A DNA stretch of 64,000 nucleotides from Tyto alba (GCF_018691265.1 NW_024881282.1:27244899-27308898); one strand, 5' to 3'. Positions 49,001 to 64,000 are shown, numbered from the stretch's first letter. The notes: a model not told the origin generated them from the sequence alone. Made by a program: numbers and translations.

Positions 49001-51054
49001 AAAAAGGAAAAGAAAAAAACAACTTATCCTGGATGAAAAGTCAGACAGAAAATATTGTCCTGAAGGTTTTCCTGGGATGTACAAGGGTATTATGGATCTG
49101 TCTCAGTCAAACAGGGTTATTGTGTTAAACAACTCCAGACCCTTAGCTGCTACACACTGGCATCACTCCATTAATTTTAATATCATCCTATCAGTTTACA
49201 CTAGCTAATCATCTCTACCAAATGTTTAACAAATGCCTAGAAGCATTGCCCACTCCCCCACACAGACAAGTACATCACTCCTTTTATTTTCTCTTTCTAA
49301 CAAAATCTCACATTTTTCCTCCTGTTCGTATCTGCATTTATTTCTTTCCCTTGCTAGGTTACACAGTGATGTTTTATTTTTGAAATTCTTCACCATTTAT
49401 GCTATTTCATGTCTATTATTTTTATTTATATCTGAATCACTGTTTGTCTCTCTTCACTGCTTTTCTAATGTTATTTTTAATGGTTTTTTTTCAAGTTTCT
49501 TTCCTGCAGTCTATTACTGGTTTGTTTCAATGTCATCCTCCTGCTTATAAGCTTCTTTTTCTGGCTCTTTCTTTCCTGTCTACGAGTATGACAGCTAAGT
49601 AAAGAATACTTTGCTTTCACAATGTAGATACTGGCCAACAAGATCAGGATATTGCAATAAGCCTGATTAGAAGCTTTCCACAAAGAGGACAAAATCCATT
49701 TATCAGCTTAGAAACTGTGAATTAGTTTTATATGTCACTCTTCCTCTTTATCGTAAATCTACACAGCCTTGTGAACTTGTTCTTCCAAGTATATCTGACG
49801 ATTAAACTGAATGCCAGTGTATGACAGGAGAATATGTAGGAAAATCCTATCCTTATTGCTCACTTCTCAAGACAGTGGGCAGAAATACAAAGAAATGATC
49901 AACAGAGTAATGGCCCAGCAAAGAACTGTATCGTAACCCCTGGCTTCTTTGAAATTAATAGAATTTTTGATACCAGGGTCAACAGCATGAGGACTTTTTT
50001 CTATAACACTTTTTTCTTCCCCTTACCCACACAAGACAATCTCATACTCTCATTTAATCCTTTGCTATCTCAGTTCCTAACAGATTTCAAAACATTTATA
50101 TTCACCAAATCCTTTTAGTATAGGGAAAGTGCCTTTATCCACATTCTATCCACAATAGTTTTCTTCATGTTGGAGTTGGCTAAATGCAGTCTAGTTACTG
50201 AGGTACTGACTCGCTCACTATGGGAAATGCAGAAAATATTGACTAGAGCAATTTAGTTATTGGTGGGTTAGGTTATTGCCTGGATATTTCCTCTGACAAT
50301 ATAGAAAAACTGTGCTGCTGGCTAAGGTATCTCAACTGGATAAATTTAAAGGGGACAAATTCAAGTCTGCTTTACCCACTGCAGCTACCAGAAGTGTGTG
50401 GCTGAGATATTACACAGGCATCTTCTGAATCCAGGTGCAAGACTATTCTTGCTCCCCTTGTGTGTTTTTTCCCCTCTTTTTTTTTCCTAGAAATTTCACT
50501 GCTAATCAGTACTATTAGGATAAGGTACCAATGTGACTCTGAAATAACTCTACCTGTAAATTCAAGTAAGCAATTCCAAGTAAATGCTGGATTTCAAAAT
50601 GTTTTCTTTAATGGGAACAGCTTTTGGTAAGAATGCTTTTTATGTTAAACCCATTTCATTACATGTAGAGACAGAGAGACAGAGACTATCCCATGACAAA
50701 TACTTTATACACAAATCTGTGGTTCGTGATATGTCAATGATAGTTGCACTGTGATGTTTGAATTAGAGACCATCAACCACACCTCTAGGATTGACAGGCA
50801 AGTATACACATTTGATTTCTCCTATTTGTACTACTTTTAGTCTTTTTTGCACTATCTACAGATGAGGCACAATCATGGTTCATATTCTCATTGCACAGGA
50901 ATACGATGACATGAATGTAAAAAATAAACATCTGCTAGAATTATTCTCTAACTCATATGCACATTATTTGACAGTTTGAATGCTCTGTAAGGCCAAAAGG
51001 CTCATCTATATAGCAAAGAGGAGGACTACAGGCAGAGTAAAACACAGGACTTAC
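43047..51054 (-). other. TRPC4: TRPC4 intron upstream of micro-exon
   Basis: This is the longest intron in the window, 8,008 nt, from a GTAAGT donor at 51054 to the CTTTTTCAG acceptor at 43047. It holds a short G/C-rich patch at 44285-44365 and an A/T low-complexity run at 48687-48725. I see no transposon that I can name. Open frames such as 49233-49550 are Ser/Phe/Leu-rich products of pyrimidine-biased sequence and are not exons. Confidence 0.75.
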
Positions 51055-51249
51055 CCCTATTGTTCCAAAACTTTCAGGCTTTCTTCTAATTTTTTTCTTG
51101 CAAAGGTGTCTCCATAACCATTTGATCAGATACCACAGAGACTTTGGGCTTGGTATAACATTAAAAGGAGTGGGTAGAGTTCCTCCTTCTTCAAAGTAAC
51201 TCATCCAGAGTTTTGTTCGAGCAAACTTCCACTCAATGTCTGCATGATC
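51055..51249 (-). CDS. TRPC4: TRPC4 coding exon (TRP box and CIRB region)
   Basis: This 195-nt, phase-0 exon of 65 codons begins [15 protein letters not shown]. It contains EWKFAR, the invariant TRP box that follows S6 in TRPC channels and couples to the gate. It goes on through [15 protein letters not shown], then [20 protein letters not shown] and KPESFGTIG, the calmodulin/IP3-receptor-binding (CIRB) stretch. Human TRPC4 reads IKWIWTHLCKKKMRR here, so changes are conservative. TRPC5 is quite different after PSPKS, which again identifies TRPC4. The acceptor is GTGTGCAG and the donor GTAAGT. Confidence 0.97.
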
Positions 51250-54086
<2,837 letters not shown>

Positions 54087-54400
54087 GTTGAAAATGCATT
54101 ATTCTGCTTTTCACATCGTATTCCTTTGCAGTTGCCAGGTTCATTTGTCTCATAGTAGAAGTACAGCTGGTTCAATCCATTTGCAAAAGCTAGCAGCACA
54201 AGGCAGTATATGAAGAGAAACTTCAAAATATCCAGCAACATTCTTCCTAGAGATATCTGCAGAGGTCCCAGGTGTGAATTTGCAGTGAATAATGAGATCA
54301 AGCGTAGGGAGCTAAAGATGTTTGCGATTGCAAACAGGGCCTCAGCCACCAGGGTTGGATGCCACATGTCCCAGCTCTCCCGTGGAACTAACCCACTATA
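54087..54400 (-). CDS. TRPC4: TRPC4 coding exon (S4, S4-S5 linker, S5, pore turret)
   Basis: This 314-nt exon starts [21 protein letters not shown]4 follows ([20 protein letters not shown]), then the S4-S5 linker ([15 protein letters not shown]), S5 ([20 protein letters not shown]) and the turret with [14 protein letters not shown]. The two cysteines of CKGIRC are the conserved pair that forms a disulfide in TRPC4/5 structures. The exon ends on AC of a split Thr codon completed by the next exon. The turret reads [12 protein letters not shown], closer to TRPC5 (DEPNNCKG) than to human TRPC4 (ETKGLTCKG), while the rest of the gene is clearly TRPC4. The acceptor is TTATTTTCAG and the donor GTAAGT. 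Confidence 0.97.
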
Positions 54401-55194
54401 CTGAAAATAAGCAGAAGGGAAGAAATTACTCCTCTATTTTTATGTATAAACAAGTATGTCAATTTCTTTATAAGCTGTTCAATTAATTTGCAGATAGCAC
54501 AATACAACTGAACATCTTTTGGAATGCAACATGTCTTCATGAAAGTTTTTTATTTTAGTAAAACAAAAAATGGGCAGTACTCATGTACTTGTCTTTCACT
54601 TTTATCTGCTGTATAGTCTATGCTTTCTAGGTTTTGGCCTGTGTTTTGCCTTTGGTTATAATTTTCACAGTAGCAAAAGCAAGTCTAACAATTCTGACTG
54701 AGAGTAAAAGAAAGAGTTTTTGAATACCTGTGTTTTTAGAATTATAGAAACTTTCAGCTGTAAAATCAGGTAAAATATTTATTTGGAGAACAGTGGAGAT
54801 ATGACAATGATGGGTAGAAACCCACAAGAACTTTGGCAAGTTGGAAGAAAAGATTTAATCAAGAGATAAGTATATTGCTTAGTCACTAACACTGGACCAA
54901 TGATGATAAAGCTGTTTATTAATGAACCATGGCAAACTTCTTGTGTGTCTCATTCTCAAAGAGTCTTATCCCTGAAACTGTGATTCTTTACTATTGCACC
55001 TCTACCAAAAAGAATCTTGAAGATGAAAGAAGTTACTCTGAGCTGAGGCTTAATCACTGTGGCAGACTTGTTATTATTTATTTGGTCTCATTAATCTGTT
55101 TTACAGAATGTGTCAGAAGACAGAATTATGCTATGAAGCACTCTAAAATGATGGGATAATATAATGTGAAGCAGATTTCAAAGAGGTTCTATGA

Positions 55195-56003
55195 TGTGGT
55201 CTGTATTTACCTACTCAATGCCACCCAGATGCATCCTTCAGGGCTGCTGAGCAAGCCTTCAGTAATAAGAAAAAGGCCTCTTCTGTGTCACTGAGGCCAG
55301 ATGAAACAACAGAGCCAGGCATCACAGTATTTCCACACCACACTCACCCTCCAAAGAAGGTGAACGCTCTCAAAATGGTTTGAGACCACCTGAGATATCT
55401 GAACATACAAAAGTCTATGGGGCCCGATGACATGCACCCCAGAGTCATGAGGCAACTGGATGATGTAGTTGACAAACCATTCTCCATGATATTTGAAAAG
55501 TCATGGCAGTCAGGTGAAGTCCTGGGTGACTGGGAAAAGAGTCACATTTTACTAATTTTTAGAAAGGGTAGAAAGGAGGACCCTGGGATCTATCAGCCTG
55601 TCAGCCTTACCTCTGTGCCTGGGAAGATCATGGAACAGATCCTCCTAGAAGGTATACTAAGGCACATGGAAGACAGGGAAGTGATTCGAGACAGCCAGAA
55701 TGGCTTCACCAAGGATAGGTCTTACCTGAACACCTAGTGAACTTCCCTGATGGAGTGACTATATCAGTGAACAAGGAAAGAGCTACGGACATCATCTATC
55801 TGTACTTCGGTAAGGCCTTTGACATGGTCCCCCACAACACCCTTCTCTCTAAATTGGAGAGGTATGAATTTCATGTGTGGACAATTTGGTGGATGAGAAA
55901 TGGTTTGGATAGTCACATCAAGAATAGTGGTCAAATGCTCAATGTCCAGATCAGTGACAAGTGGTGTTCTTGGGTCCATATTGGGATCAGCACTGTTTAA
56001 TAT
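55195..56003 (+). mobile_element. CR1 LINE, 5' part of a copy split by another CR1
   Basis: Degenerate CR1 reverse transcriptase in plus orientation, antisense to TRPC4. Recognisable blocks are [68 protein letters not shown] and LYFGKAFDMVPHNTLLSKLE (motif A region). The copy is broken by stops and frame changes. It breaks off after GGATCAGCACTGTTTAATAT at 56003 and resumes at 56469. Confidence 0.93.
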
Positions 56004-56468
56004 TATAGAATCATAGAAGAGTTTTGGTTGGAGGGGACCTTCAAGATCATCTAGTTCCAACCCCCTTGCCATGGATGGGCAGGGACACCTTCCATTAGAT
56101 CAGGTTGCTCAAAGCCCTAGCCAACCTGGCCTTGAACACTTCCAGGGAGGGGGTATCCACAACTTTTCTGGGCAACTTGTTCCACTGCCTCACCATCCTC
56201 ACAGTAAAGAACTTCTTCCTTATATCTAATCTAAATTTACCCTCCTTCAGTTTAAAACCATTACCCTTCACCCTATCACTACATTCCCTGATAAAGAGTC
56301 CCCTCCCCATCTTTCCTGTAGGCCCCCTTTAAGTACTGGAAAGCCACTATAAGGTCTCCCCAGAGCCTTCTCTTCTCTAGGTTAAACAACCCCAACTCTC
56401 TCAGCCTGTCCTCATAAGGGATGTGCTCCAGCCCCCTGATAGTCTTCATGGCCCTCCTCTGGACTCAC
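56004..56468 (-). mobile_element. CR1 LINE 3' end inserted in the opposite-strand CR1
   Basis: The minus strand gives a well-preserved CR1 3' region of about 465 bp. It includes GAGTCCAGAGGAGGGCCATG, GGAGCACATCCCTTATGAGG, AAGTTCTTTACTGTGAGGAT, AAGTTGCCCAGAAAAGTTGT and GATGATCTTGAAGGTCCCCT, with the tail TTCTATGATTCTATA. It interrupts the plus-strand CR1 exactly between AATAT and TCTTCATCAAC, so it is the younger of the two. The insertion leaves no obvious target duplication. Confidence 0.95.
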
Positions 56469-56757
56469 TCTTCATCAACAACATAGACAGTGGGATTTAT
56501 TGCACCCTCAGCAAGTTTGCAGATGACAGTGAGCTGCTGGTGCAGTTGACACACCTCAGGGATGGGATGCCATACAGAGGGACCTGGACAAGCTTGACAA
56601 GTGGGCTCATGTGAACCTCATGAGGTTCAAGAAGGCTAAGTGCAAGGTCCTGAACTAGGGTTAGGGCAATCCTCAGTATCAATACAGGCCAGAAGGTGAA
56701 GGGATTGAAAGCAGCCCTGCAGAGAAGGACCTGGGGACACTGGTGAAAAAGGTTGTA
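56469..56757 (+). mobile_element. CR1 LINE, 3' part of the split copy
   Basis: Continues the plus-strand CR1 after the nested insertion. It reads TCTTCATCAACAACATAGAC, then GCAAGTTTGCAGATGACAGT encoding the catalytic FADD box (56516-56527), then blocks corresponding to [20 protein letters not shown]. It fades out near GACCTGGGGACACTGGTGAA. It lacks the CR1 3' terminus. Confidence 0.9.
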
Positions 56758-59700
56758 AGCAGAGAGTGACAGCTGTTATTTCAGTTTTGAAGAGATAGGA
56801 TTTAATAGAGTGGAAATACTTGGCTGAAAAACAGTGAGAAAGGTGAAGGCTTGAGAAGTAAGTTTGAAAATGATCTGTGAAATATACCAGCTGAAAGAAA
56901 ACAGAAAAAAATATAAAGAAAATTATAAGAGGGTTCTGACATCAAAACCCTATTGATTCCACTAACTACAGGATGCTGAATTCTAGAAATATCAGAGAAG
57001 AACCAGGAGAACAAAGAAGCTCACATGTGAAAAGAAAAAGAAAGCAAAAGAGTGAAAAGACTAGGCATAATAAGACCATAAACAGTGAAGATGCGTAATA
57101 AAGAAAAACTATATTTTAGGACCAAATAACCCAAATCATGCAGAATTTAAGTATTTGGTCTCTCACTCATGCTTTTTGATGCCTTTCTGTTCTATATTGA
57201 ATAAATAAATGGTTGTTGTTCTAGGAAATGGAAAACAGTAAGAGCAAATATAGCAACACTGACCTTATTGTAAATCATGATGTTGATACATTGCAGTCTG
57301 TCATTTATTATTTTGTGACCCTGCTGAGTTTCTGTCCCCACTTCAAATGCAAACACAAACTTTTGACATGTAACAAAGCCAACCATCACTTAATGTGAAT
57401 AAATAATACCTACCATTTGTTTGTTGGTTGAAGGAAATGTACATGGCACATCAATGGAAAATTAAGAAGAGCAGAAAACAAACCGAGCAGCATATGAACA
57501 GTAGAGTTTCAAGGCAAATACATGATGATTGTGCAATGTCACCCAGGGAATACAAGATAATAATGCTTGACACTTACTCAAACAAATTCAAATGTAAATC
57601 TAATATCAGAACCATTTGTGAGAAATAAGCTGAGTGATCACTGTTTTCCCATCAAAACAAAAGTCATGGACTGTAGATCTCATGAAAGCACCGAGAGACA
57701 TCAAATAGAAATGTAGATCAGGCTACCCAAATGTTTAATGGGTATATGCTGGACCTTGGTCAAATGTGACCCCCCCTGTTTCTGATAACAAAAAGAAAGA
57801 TTAAATAATATCCATTTCAGAAAAAGTAATTTAAGTCCTTTCCTGAAGGGCCTTAGGCAAATGTGAACTCTTCCCATTTTAAAATGTATGTTCCAATCTT
57901 TGCATTCATTATGCTGAATTTCAGAGCAGCAATAGGAAAAGGGTGGGGGGATGGCCTAAGAAAGAGCTTTAAAGCAGCAATTACATTGAGGAATTGAGTC
58001 TATAATTTTGGGAGGAGGATGATGGGATTAATACTCTTATGTCAATGGACATTTAGTCTGTGAATCTGGTGAAACATCAATCAAAACCAGTTTACAATGC
58101 AAACATAAGAAGAAGACGTTAGCTTCTGAAGAACTGGTATCAGAAGAAAAATATAATTTTATTTACTACTGAGCAGTTTATATCTGACACAGTAATCACT
58201 AAGGCAGAGACAAATAATGTATTTTTACTTACTTTTCAGAGTTCTTGACTTGAATAAGAACCTGTTTCCCTACTAGCTTTTCATGTCAGCTGCTGAGACA
58301 CATAACCAATAATATGAACTTGTATGCAATTTCTTGCAGAATTGAAAACAAGCAGCGCTAGGTCCAATACTCAGATTTAACAAATATTTAAGATAACGCA
58401 AGCAGGGTCTGCACATAAGTTGGCACTTCACCTAATGTTATGCATCAGTACAAAATAAATTATCTTTCAAAACTATAAAAAGAACCATTTTTCTTAGAGC
58501 ACAGTGATTTCTATTTATTTATAACCCTCCATCAAAACAGATGTGTTGTTTAACATCTGTCATCTTGTACTCTTATAAAACATGTGACAATGCACTATTT
58601 AAAATGACATTATTTATTGGGGAGAGAGCATTTTCAGTGGATATACTGGATAATTTCAGAAGACCTCACATGTTGATATACAATCAGAGACAAAAAGCAT
58701 AACCCTTTGAAAAATGTGGGATGTACTCATTTATTTGAATACTAACAATGAAACAGATAACGGAGTTATTTTAGCAGTTCTCTCATCCTGAAATTACACT
58801 CTTTGGTGTATTTTACTCTATCCTATCATCTACTTAACTACTGTGTCAATCAGAGAGCCTCAAATGGCCAATCAACACTACATTTTTCTTTGCGAATGTT
58901 TATCACACAGGAGAGTACTGTGAGGGAATTCTCACAATTTTATTTGAGCTGGTTGAAATGTTTTCTTAGGTGGCTTGAACTGATTCACAGAAGGTAGAAT
59001 ACATCTAAGAACTGGGCTTATATATTTGATTCAATAAATACAGAAAAGCTGTATTTTAGAAAAACCTGTCTTGAAAGATTTAGGAAATTAAAATAAAAGC
59101 TTTACATTAAAGTGTACTGGTTACATTTGGCATCCTCCCAATATCACCTGGCATAGAGGCGGGAAAATCTGTTGTAAGTATTTGAAGGAAATGTGGCTGG
59201 GTATTAAATTACACTTGTATTATTCTGTTCATTATATCATCACGTTTCAACTGACTACCACAACTGAGGGTCTGTTAAGGAACAAAAAGGTATTTGAGTG
59301 TAACATTGCACATGCAGTAAAAAATTAATAGCTGCAGAACCAAACATAGTGCTTTATGCACTGTGTTGATTTTGACTGGCATGCAAGCACTAATTTAGGG
59401 AGTAATGGATGCACATTATCCCAGATACTGTCACCTTGCAATCTGATTACCATAAACAGAGGCTGTCTGGGAGATGAAAGGATTGTAACATCTTCTAATT
59501 AATATTATTCTGAATTGAATAATTGCCCATCTCCAATGCTTTGGAAACATGCATTTTCAATTAACTGTTTGCTTTGTTACATGGGACAGTGAAATGACTA
59601 TTTATTTTCCAGTCAATTTATGATAAGGCATCCTTCTGTGCAAAAAAGCATTTCATCAGCTTTGAATGACAGCTCTCCTCACACTTCTGAGCACCTTGCT

Positions 59701-60942
59701 CTTTTAGGCAACCGCTCCAAATTTCTCTGAGTGAGACTTCCAAAGGTTTTCAGCCAGAGAGCCAGCATGCCAGAAACCTTTTGTCATAGTAGGAAGCTGG
59801 TGCGTCAACAAATCACAGGTCTTTGTACATTCCTGCCCCTGATCAGCTGAGATGTGGACCCTTGTGAATAGACACAAGATGATATAAATTATAGGCTCCT
59901 ATGTTCCTCTACACTTATGGCAGGGCTGCAGCAGGAACAGATGCTGTTTGAAGATAGGGAGCTATAAGCAGATACTTGGTGGCTGACGACTCTTCTTATT
60001 CAGCCAAAAGGATCTTGGCATAGGAGAGACTCTCCTTCCATGCATATGGGGTAGTTGGTGACAGGGAACTCGAAACAGCTGAAATACAATGCTGATCACA
60101 GTGACCAGTAAAAATGGGCTTGTTATCTTTACTTGGATGTGATAAGAGGTCCATGACAGATGTGCTTTTGTTTCCTTTCAGATGTGGTTTCTTTGTGCTT
60201 GAGACCATTTTTTGATTAAAATATTTAATTTTATGAGGAATTTCTACCATATTATAGATTCATGTTGAATACACGCAAAATGCAACATGTTCCATGGCTT
60301 TGAAAAGAAGGGCTGTTTTGCTGGAAGATACTTCAAACAGCAGGAATATAAAACTATTCATAAAAAGTCCATGAAAAGGATGAGAAAATACATATACCCA
60401 GCCACAAGAGACCATTTTATCCCATTCAGCTTTACTTTTTCATGTTGCACTTGTCATAAATTTTCAAAACAAAATTAAAATCTTGCTCTTTAGCTTCCTT
60501 CCCCCCTGCCCCGATTTTGAGTAAATATTTTTTTTGTAGTCCTGTCCAGAATTTTCCGGAAGTTTTGCATGGTGCATAAAATTGTCTTAGGGGTAATAAC
60601 TTCTTACTGAAAAATAGGCAAAGACTAACACAAAACATAATTTTTTGAAAACATGACTAAATATTACCAGTGTTTTTCCTTTTCCAAGAAAATGACAGTA
60701 TGACTGTTCAGGATCAATTAAAAAAAAATTGCCTGGGCCAAGAAGAAAAAAGTATAAATCATAATGTTTTGCTCACTCTTATCCTGGTCTAGCTTCTTGT
60801 CACTGCTACAGAAGGTTCAATAAGCACATCATACATCTCCTGCATTGCTAAGCTTGAGAACCTCCAAATACAGAAGAAAGTCTGAAGAAGCCTGATCTCA
60901 TTTATATTAAATATTTTGCTGAATTTTTAAAAAAACCTTTAC

Positions 60943-61082
60943 CTTTGAAAATGCAACAATTTTCAAAGAGATTGTTGCTAAGTACAAGGAGTTCATTACA
61001 AAATCCATGAGGTTCCACCAGTCATGAATGTAGTCCTGTAGTCCACCATCCCACATCTGTTTAATTTCTCCCCAGATAAAAC
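60943..61082 (-). CDS. TRPC4: TRPC4 coding exon (end of S2, S3 and calcium site)
   Basis: This 140-nt exon completes a split Gly codon and encodes 46 residues: [20 protein letters not shown], then [20 protein letters not shown], then IVAFSK. It corresponds to about residues 413-458 of human TRPC4. Glu and Gln of GEIKQ, and Asn and Asp of WNLMD, are the four residues that hold a Ca2+ ion between S2 and S3 in TRPC4/5 structures, and all are present. The acceptor is CTATTTACAG and the donor GTAAAG. This is the most 5' TRPC4 exon in the window. The preceding exon, which should end in a VEWMILPWVLG-type sequence, must lie past 64000. Confidence 0.97.
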
Positions 61083-64000
61083 CTGTAAATAGAACATATA
61101 GAACATAAGCATGAATATTAAATAAAAAAGGCTGTTACTCTTCTAGACACTTCTCTTAAAATGGAGTGATTCTCTTTACACTAATTATAAAGGGAAGGTG
61201 GATAAGTGCTCTAAATTACACACCTATTTAAGTGAAATTTTATCTTCCCATTAATGTTTCCAGAATTAATTTGCTAGGAAAAAAAAAAAAAAAAAATCAT
61301 CTGCTTGTACAAGGGCAATTTCTTTGGATTTATTCAATCTCTTTTCCTGTCATATCCTAATAAGTATAAAAAGGGCCTTAAAACCAGTAACCACTGCCAA
61401 CTCTGTTCTTGGTATCTGTTGAAATATAATTCAAACTTGAAAATTTATGACTGCAGGAGTCAACCCAACACATTCACTTATTTCACTTGGATCCCGCACA
61501 ATAAGGAAGAGAATTTCTATTGTTATTATCAATGCTGAACTAAAGTCTCCCTTTTCCATAGGAAAGAGTAGTGTCTCCAGCAGAATATTTTTTGTTGATT
61601 CTTTCCTTTGGGACATGAAGGTATGAAAACTGTTTTCAGGTGTGCAGAGCACACATTCCACTGGACACAAAGTGATACAGAAATATTCAATCCCAATGGG
61701 AAATTTTGCAAGTTGTCTGACATGAACTTGGTTTAACAGCTTCAGAGACAACTCTGGAGACTCTTTAATGTTATAAACATTAAACCTCTCTGAAGAAGAT
61801 ACTCCACATAATTGTATAATATGGTATGATAAAAAACCATAGAACATTTAGAGGCATATATCATACTATTATCTACAGACATTTTTTTGTAACAGTACCA
61901 ATAGAGCTTTTAATTTTTCATGGTTATTTTTTTTTTTTTAAAAGGAATTGCTTACTTTTGTGCTCCTTAAAAGTACAAACTTAACCACAAAATAGACCAT
62001 TCTCTCACATATAGATGTTGATTCAGTTAATTCAGCATTGTTTTTCTCTACCTGCTTATCACACATTCTTTTAGAAAATGCTGAACAGATTTCATGCAGG
62101 TGCCTATAGAGTCCCACATCACTCTGGTCTGGGCTTCATTCACCTTGAACCTTAACATTTTGTCTCAATGGTCTTTTAGATGACTGCATGGAAAAATTGT
62201 GCCTTCTCTCAATCATGATCCCTAAGAAGTTCCTGGTTTATTCTTGTTTGTGCCAGGTAGGTTTATGAGTTATTTGGAAGGCAGGAGGGGGACAGATGGG
62301 AGGAGTTCACTTTCACTTTGTAATGTTTTGGTTTGAGTCTTTCTGTCTCCTGAATGTTTTCAAAAGGAAAGGTTCCCTTCCTCACTACCTTCTCCCCTCA
62401 AATCTCACCCACATGTTGCCATCCTGTTTCTGTGTGTCATCATCAGTAAACAGGAGCCTCCAGAGAATCTGAATCATCTGATTGGTCCAGCAACTTTTAC
62501 TTTTATGGGGATCATTTTCAGCCATGCCACCACCACTGTTTCAGCATTCTGCAGAGCTGGGGGAACACATTCTGAGAAAGGACCCAAGGTGGGAACACGT
62601 AGACAGGAAAGTGGGATATGTCCACTTTAGTGTCTACAACAGCCTAGGCAGGCTGACTGCAACCCTATCTTTATGCTATCAGATAAAACTAATACACCAA
62701 ATATAGCACTATTTAGAAGCACTATTTATTTTCAAGTTGCACTCATTTGTGATGAATCACAGTGAGAAAAGTTGAACATTACTGCATGGCAGGGGTCAAT
62801 ATCCACTAACAGCATCCACTGCTGCTGTTAACTGCCCAAGTGCTATCACAAAGGGACCTGCACCTTCACAGGGCTACTAGGCAGCCTCCTACATGGCTGC
62901 CCATTTCAGCCTGTGAGATGACTTAACCACTTATTCTTCAAAGAGCTGGTCACTCCTGACACAGAGTACAAACATGATGACAGCAGGTCTGGCTCCCCCC
63001 TTCCCTCTAGAGTACCTTTCAATGTTTAACACCCAGTCCATGTACCTTTACATACCCCTGCTTGCTCTTCCACTACCTTTTAGGCATAACATGTTAAACA
63101 TTATCAGGTCATAAAAGCAGCTGTTTTGTGGGCTGCAATATACACCTCACATTTCAGACACTGCTCTGAATCATCCCGGCTCCATCTGCAGAACAGCACA
63201 TAAAAATCATCATTGTGCCGCAGGAGCCTGAGGAGATGTGGCTCCAAGCTCAGAGGAGACCTGGAGACAAAGGCTGTGTAATACGGATATGGCCCCCTAA
63301 GCCTCAGTGTTAGAGAACAGTTCCTTGCTCTTTTTTATTTAATAATACAGCTGTAGCCCCAGGATCTTGTCACTGGGAGGACTACTATGGCATAGAAAGC
63401 AGACAGTTGCATTGATAGAAGATCCTCAAATAAAAAGGTTTTACAGAAATCAATACACACATTCCTAGAATTAAATAAACTCTTTTGTAATTCATCACAG
63501 TTATTCACTCCCTTTAAAATATGCTTTAAAAGCAGAGCAGAAATAGGTTGGAATGATTAATAAGATGAATGCTTAGGGAAGAGGCTGTATGCCCATTAGC
63601 CTTCTGCGAGACATTCCATGATTTATAACCAGCCAAAGACATGAACTGACACAAATGCAACAGGGCCGTTCTCTGCAAGACTGTTGCTCAGCATCATACA
63701 CTTTGATAGCATTGCCTAAAATATAATAGAATTATGTACAGATTGAAAAAGAAATGCTGACTAATGCTGCTGCATTTAATCTGTTTTGTGAGGGAAAAGC
63801 CAGAGTGTTTTTTCCAAGCACTTCTTGGGCTTCAGAAAAATGAAATGTAATTGTAAAGTTGACACTAACAGAGAAATACTGACCTATTATAGAATAGTGG
63901 AAAAGAGTATATGGGCATTGTAAATTTGATCATTTTGAATCAGAAACACAACTAACCTAAACTACCAGCAATGTTGAAGTCATTTGGCAGCTGAAAGTTC
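61083..64000 (-). other. TRPC4: TRPC4 intron (partial)
   Basis: The partial intron upstream of the S2-S3 exon. It was searched on the minus strand for the expected preceding exon, which was not found. It holds a poly-A run (about 61280-61297), a T run (about 61927-61940) and otherwise unremarkable sequence. A minus-strand frame of 138 codons at 61431-61847 has no recognised family. Confidence 0.75.

Larger units (their letters stand above)
54401..60942 (-). other. TRPC4: TRPC4 intron carrying nested CR1 elements
   Basis: A 6,542-nt intron from the GTAAAG donor at 60942 to the TTATTTTCAG acceptor at 54401. Positions 55195-56757 are CR1. The remainder (54402-55190 and 56760-60941) is AT-rich without a recognised element or an extra exon. 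Confidence 0.8.

Noticed and set aside
49233..49550. 105-codon Ser/Leu/Phe-rich plus-strand frame
   Set aside because: Caused by pyrimidine-rich intron sequence antisense to TRPC4; no conservation can be inferred.
55764..56072. 102-codon minus-strand frame
   Set aside because: Antisense to the degenerate CR1 reverse transcriptase and crossing into the nested CR1.
61431..61847. 138-codon minus-strand frame in the partial TRPC4 intron
   Set aside because: It has no similarity to any TRPC4 region or family I know; reading continues with no recognised domain.
63956..64000. Minus-strand frame NFQLPNDFNIAGSL followed by GGTTAG at the right edge, possibly an exon end
   Set aside because: It does not match the TRPC4 sequence expected before FIWGE (a PWVLG-type ending), the donor is weak, and it is cut by the window edge.

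Overview
This window looks like a piece of a bird chromosome, AT-rich and gene-poor. Fragments of CR1 LINEs (the characteristic avian retrotransposon, with ATTCTATG-type 3' tails) occur at six or more places, there are two related endogenous-retrovirus LTR fragments, and the two genes present (POSTN and TRPC4) are vertebrate genes with the orientation and order they have in other amniotes. The species cannot be fixed from the window alone. No prokaryotic features (operons, CRISPR, IS elements) are present.

Layout, left to right. Positions 1-4363 are part of POSTN intron 1 (gene on the minus strand). Positions 4364-4485 are the first coding exon of POSTN (periostin): the signal peptide plus the first residues of the mature matricellular protein. 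Its short 5'UTR and a TATA box (4554-4561) lie just to the right. About 32.7 kb of intergenic DNA follows (4562 to about 37200). It holds microsatellites, CR1 fragments, an ERV LTR fragment and two very old amniote-wide repeat relics, one of them only about 0.6 kb upstream of the POSTN promoter. I can support no further gene there.

Positions 37563-61082 carry the 3' half of TRPC4 on the minus strand. Seven coding exons were rebuilt by splice site and reading phase: 61082-60943, 54400-54087, 53132-52937, 51249-51055, 43046-43005 (a 42-nt micro-exon), 41177-41088 and 38279-37563. Together they encode about 563 residues, from the end of transmembrane helix S2 through S6, the TRP box, the CIRB region, the C-terminal helices and a PDZ-binding C-terminus. 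This corresponds to about residue 413 to the end of human TRPC4. The 5' half of the gene lies beyond position 64000, and 61083-64000 is intron. Introns contain a CR1 interrupted by an LTR (38787-40475), old and younger CR1 tails (41545-42260) and a CR1 nested inside an oppositely oriented CR1 (about 55195-56757).

TRPC4 encodes a receptor-operated, calcium-permeable cation channel and POSTN a secreted extracellular-matrix protein. They are conserved neighbours, both transcribed right to left, with the TRPC4 3' end facing the POSTN promoter; no functional link is shown by the sequence. I found no new biological system. The points most worth checking are the TRPC4 micro-exon, the divergent TRPC4 C-terminal tail, the ancient repeat close to POSTN, and the LTR that sits in a CR1 but lacks a clean target duplication.
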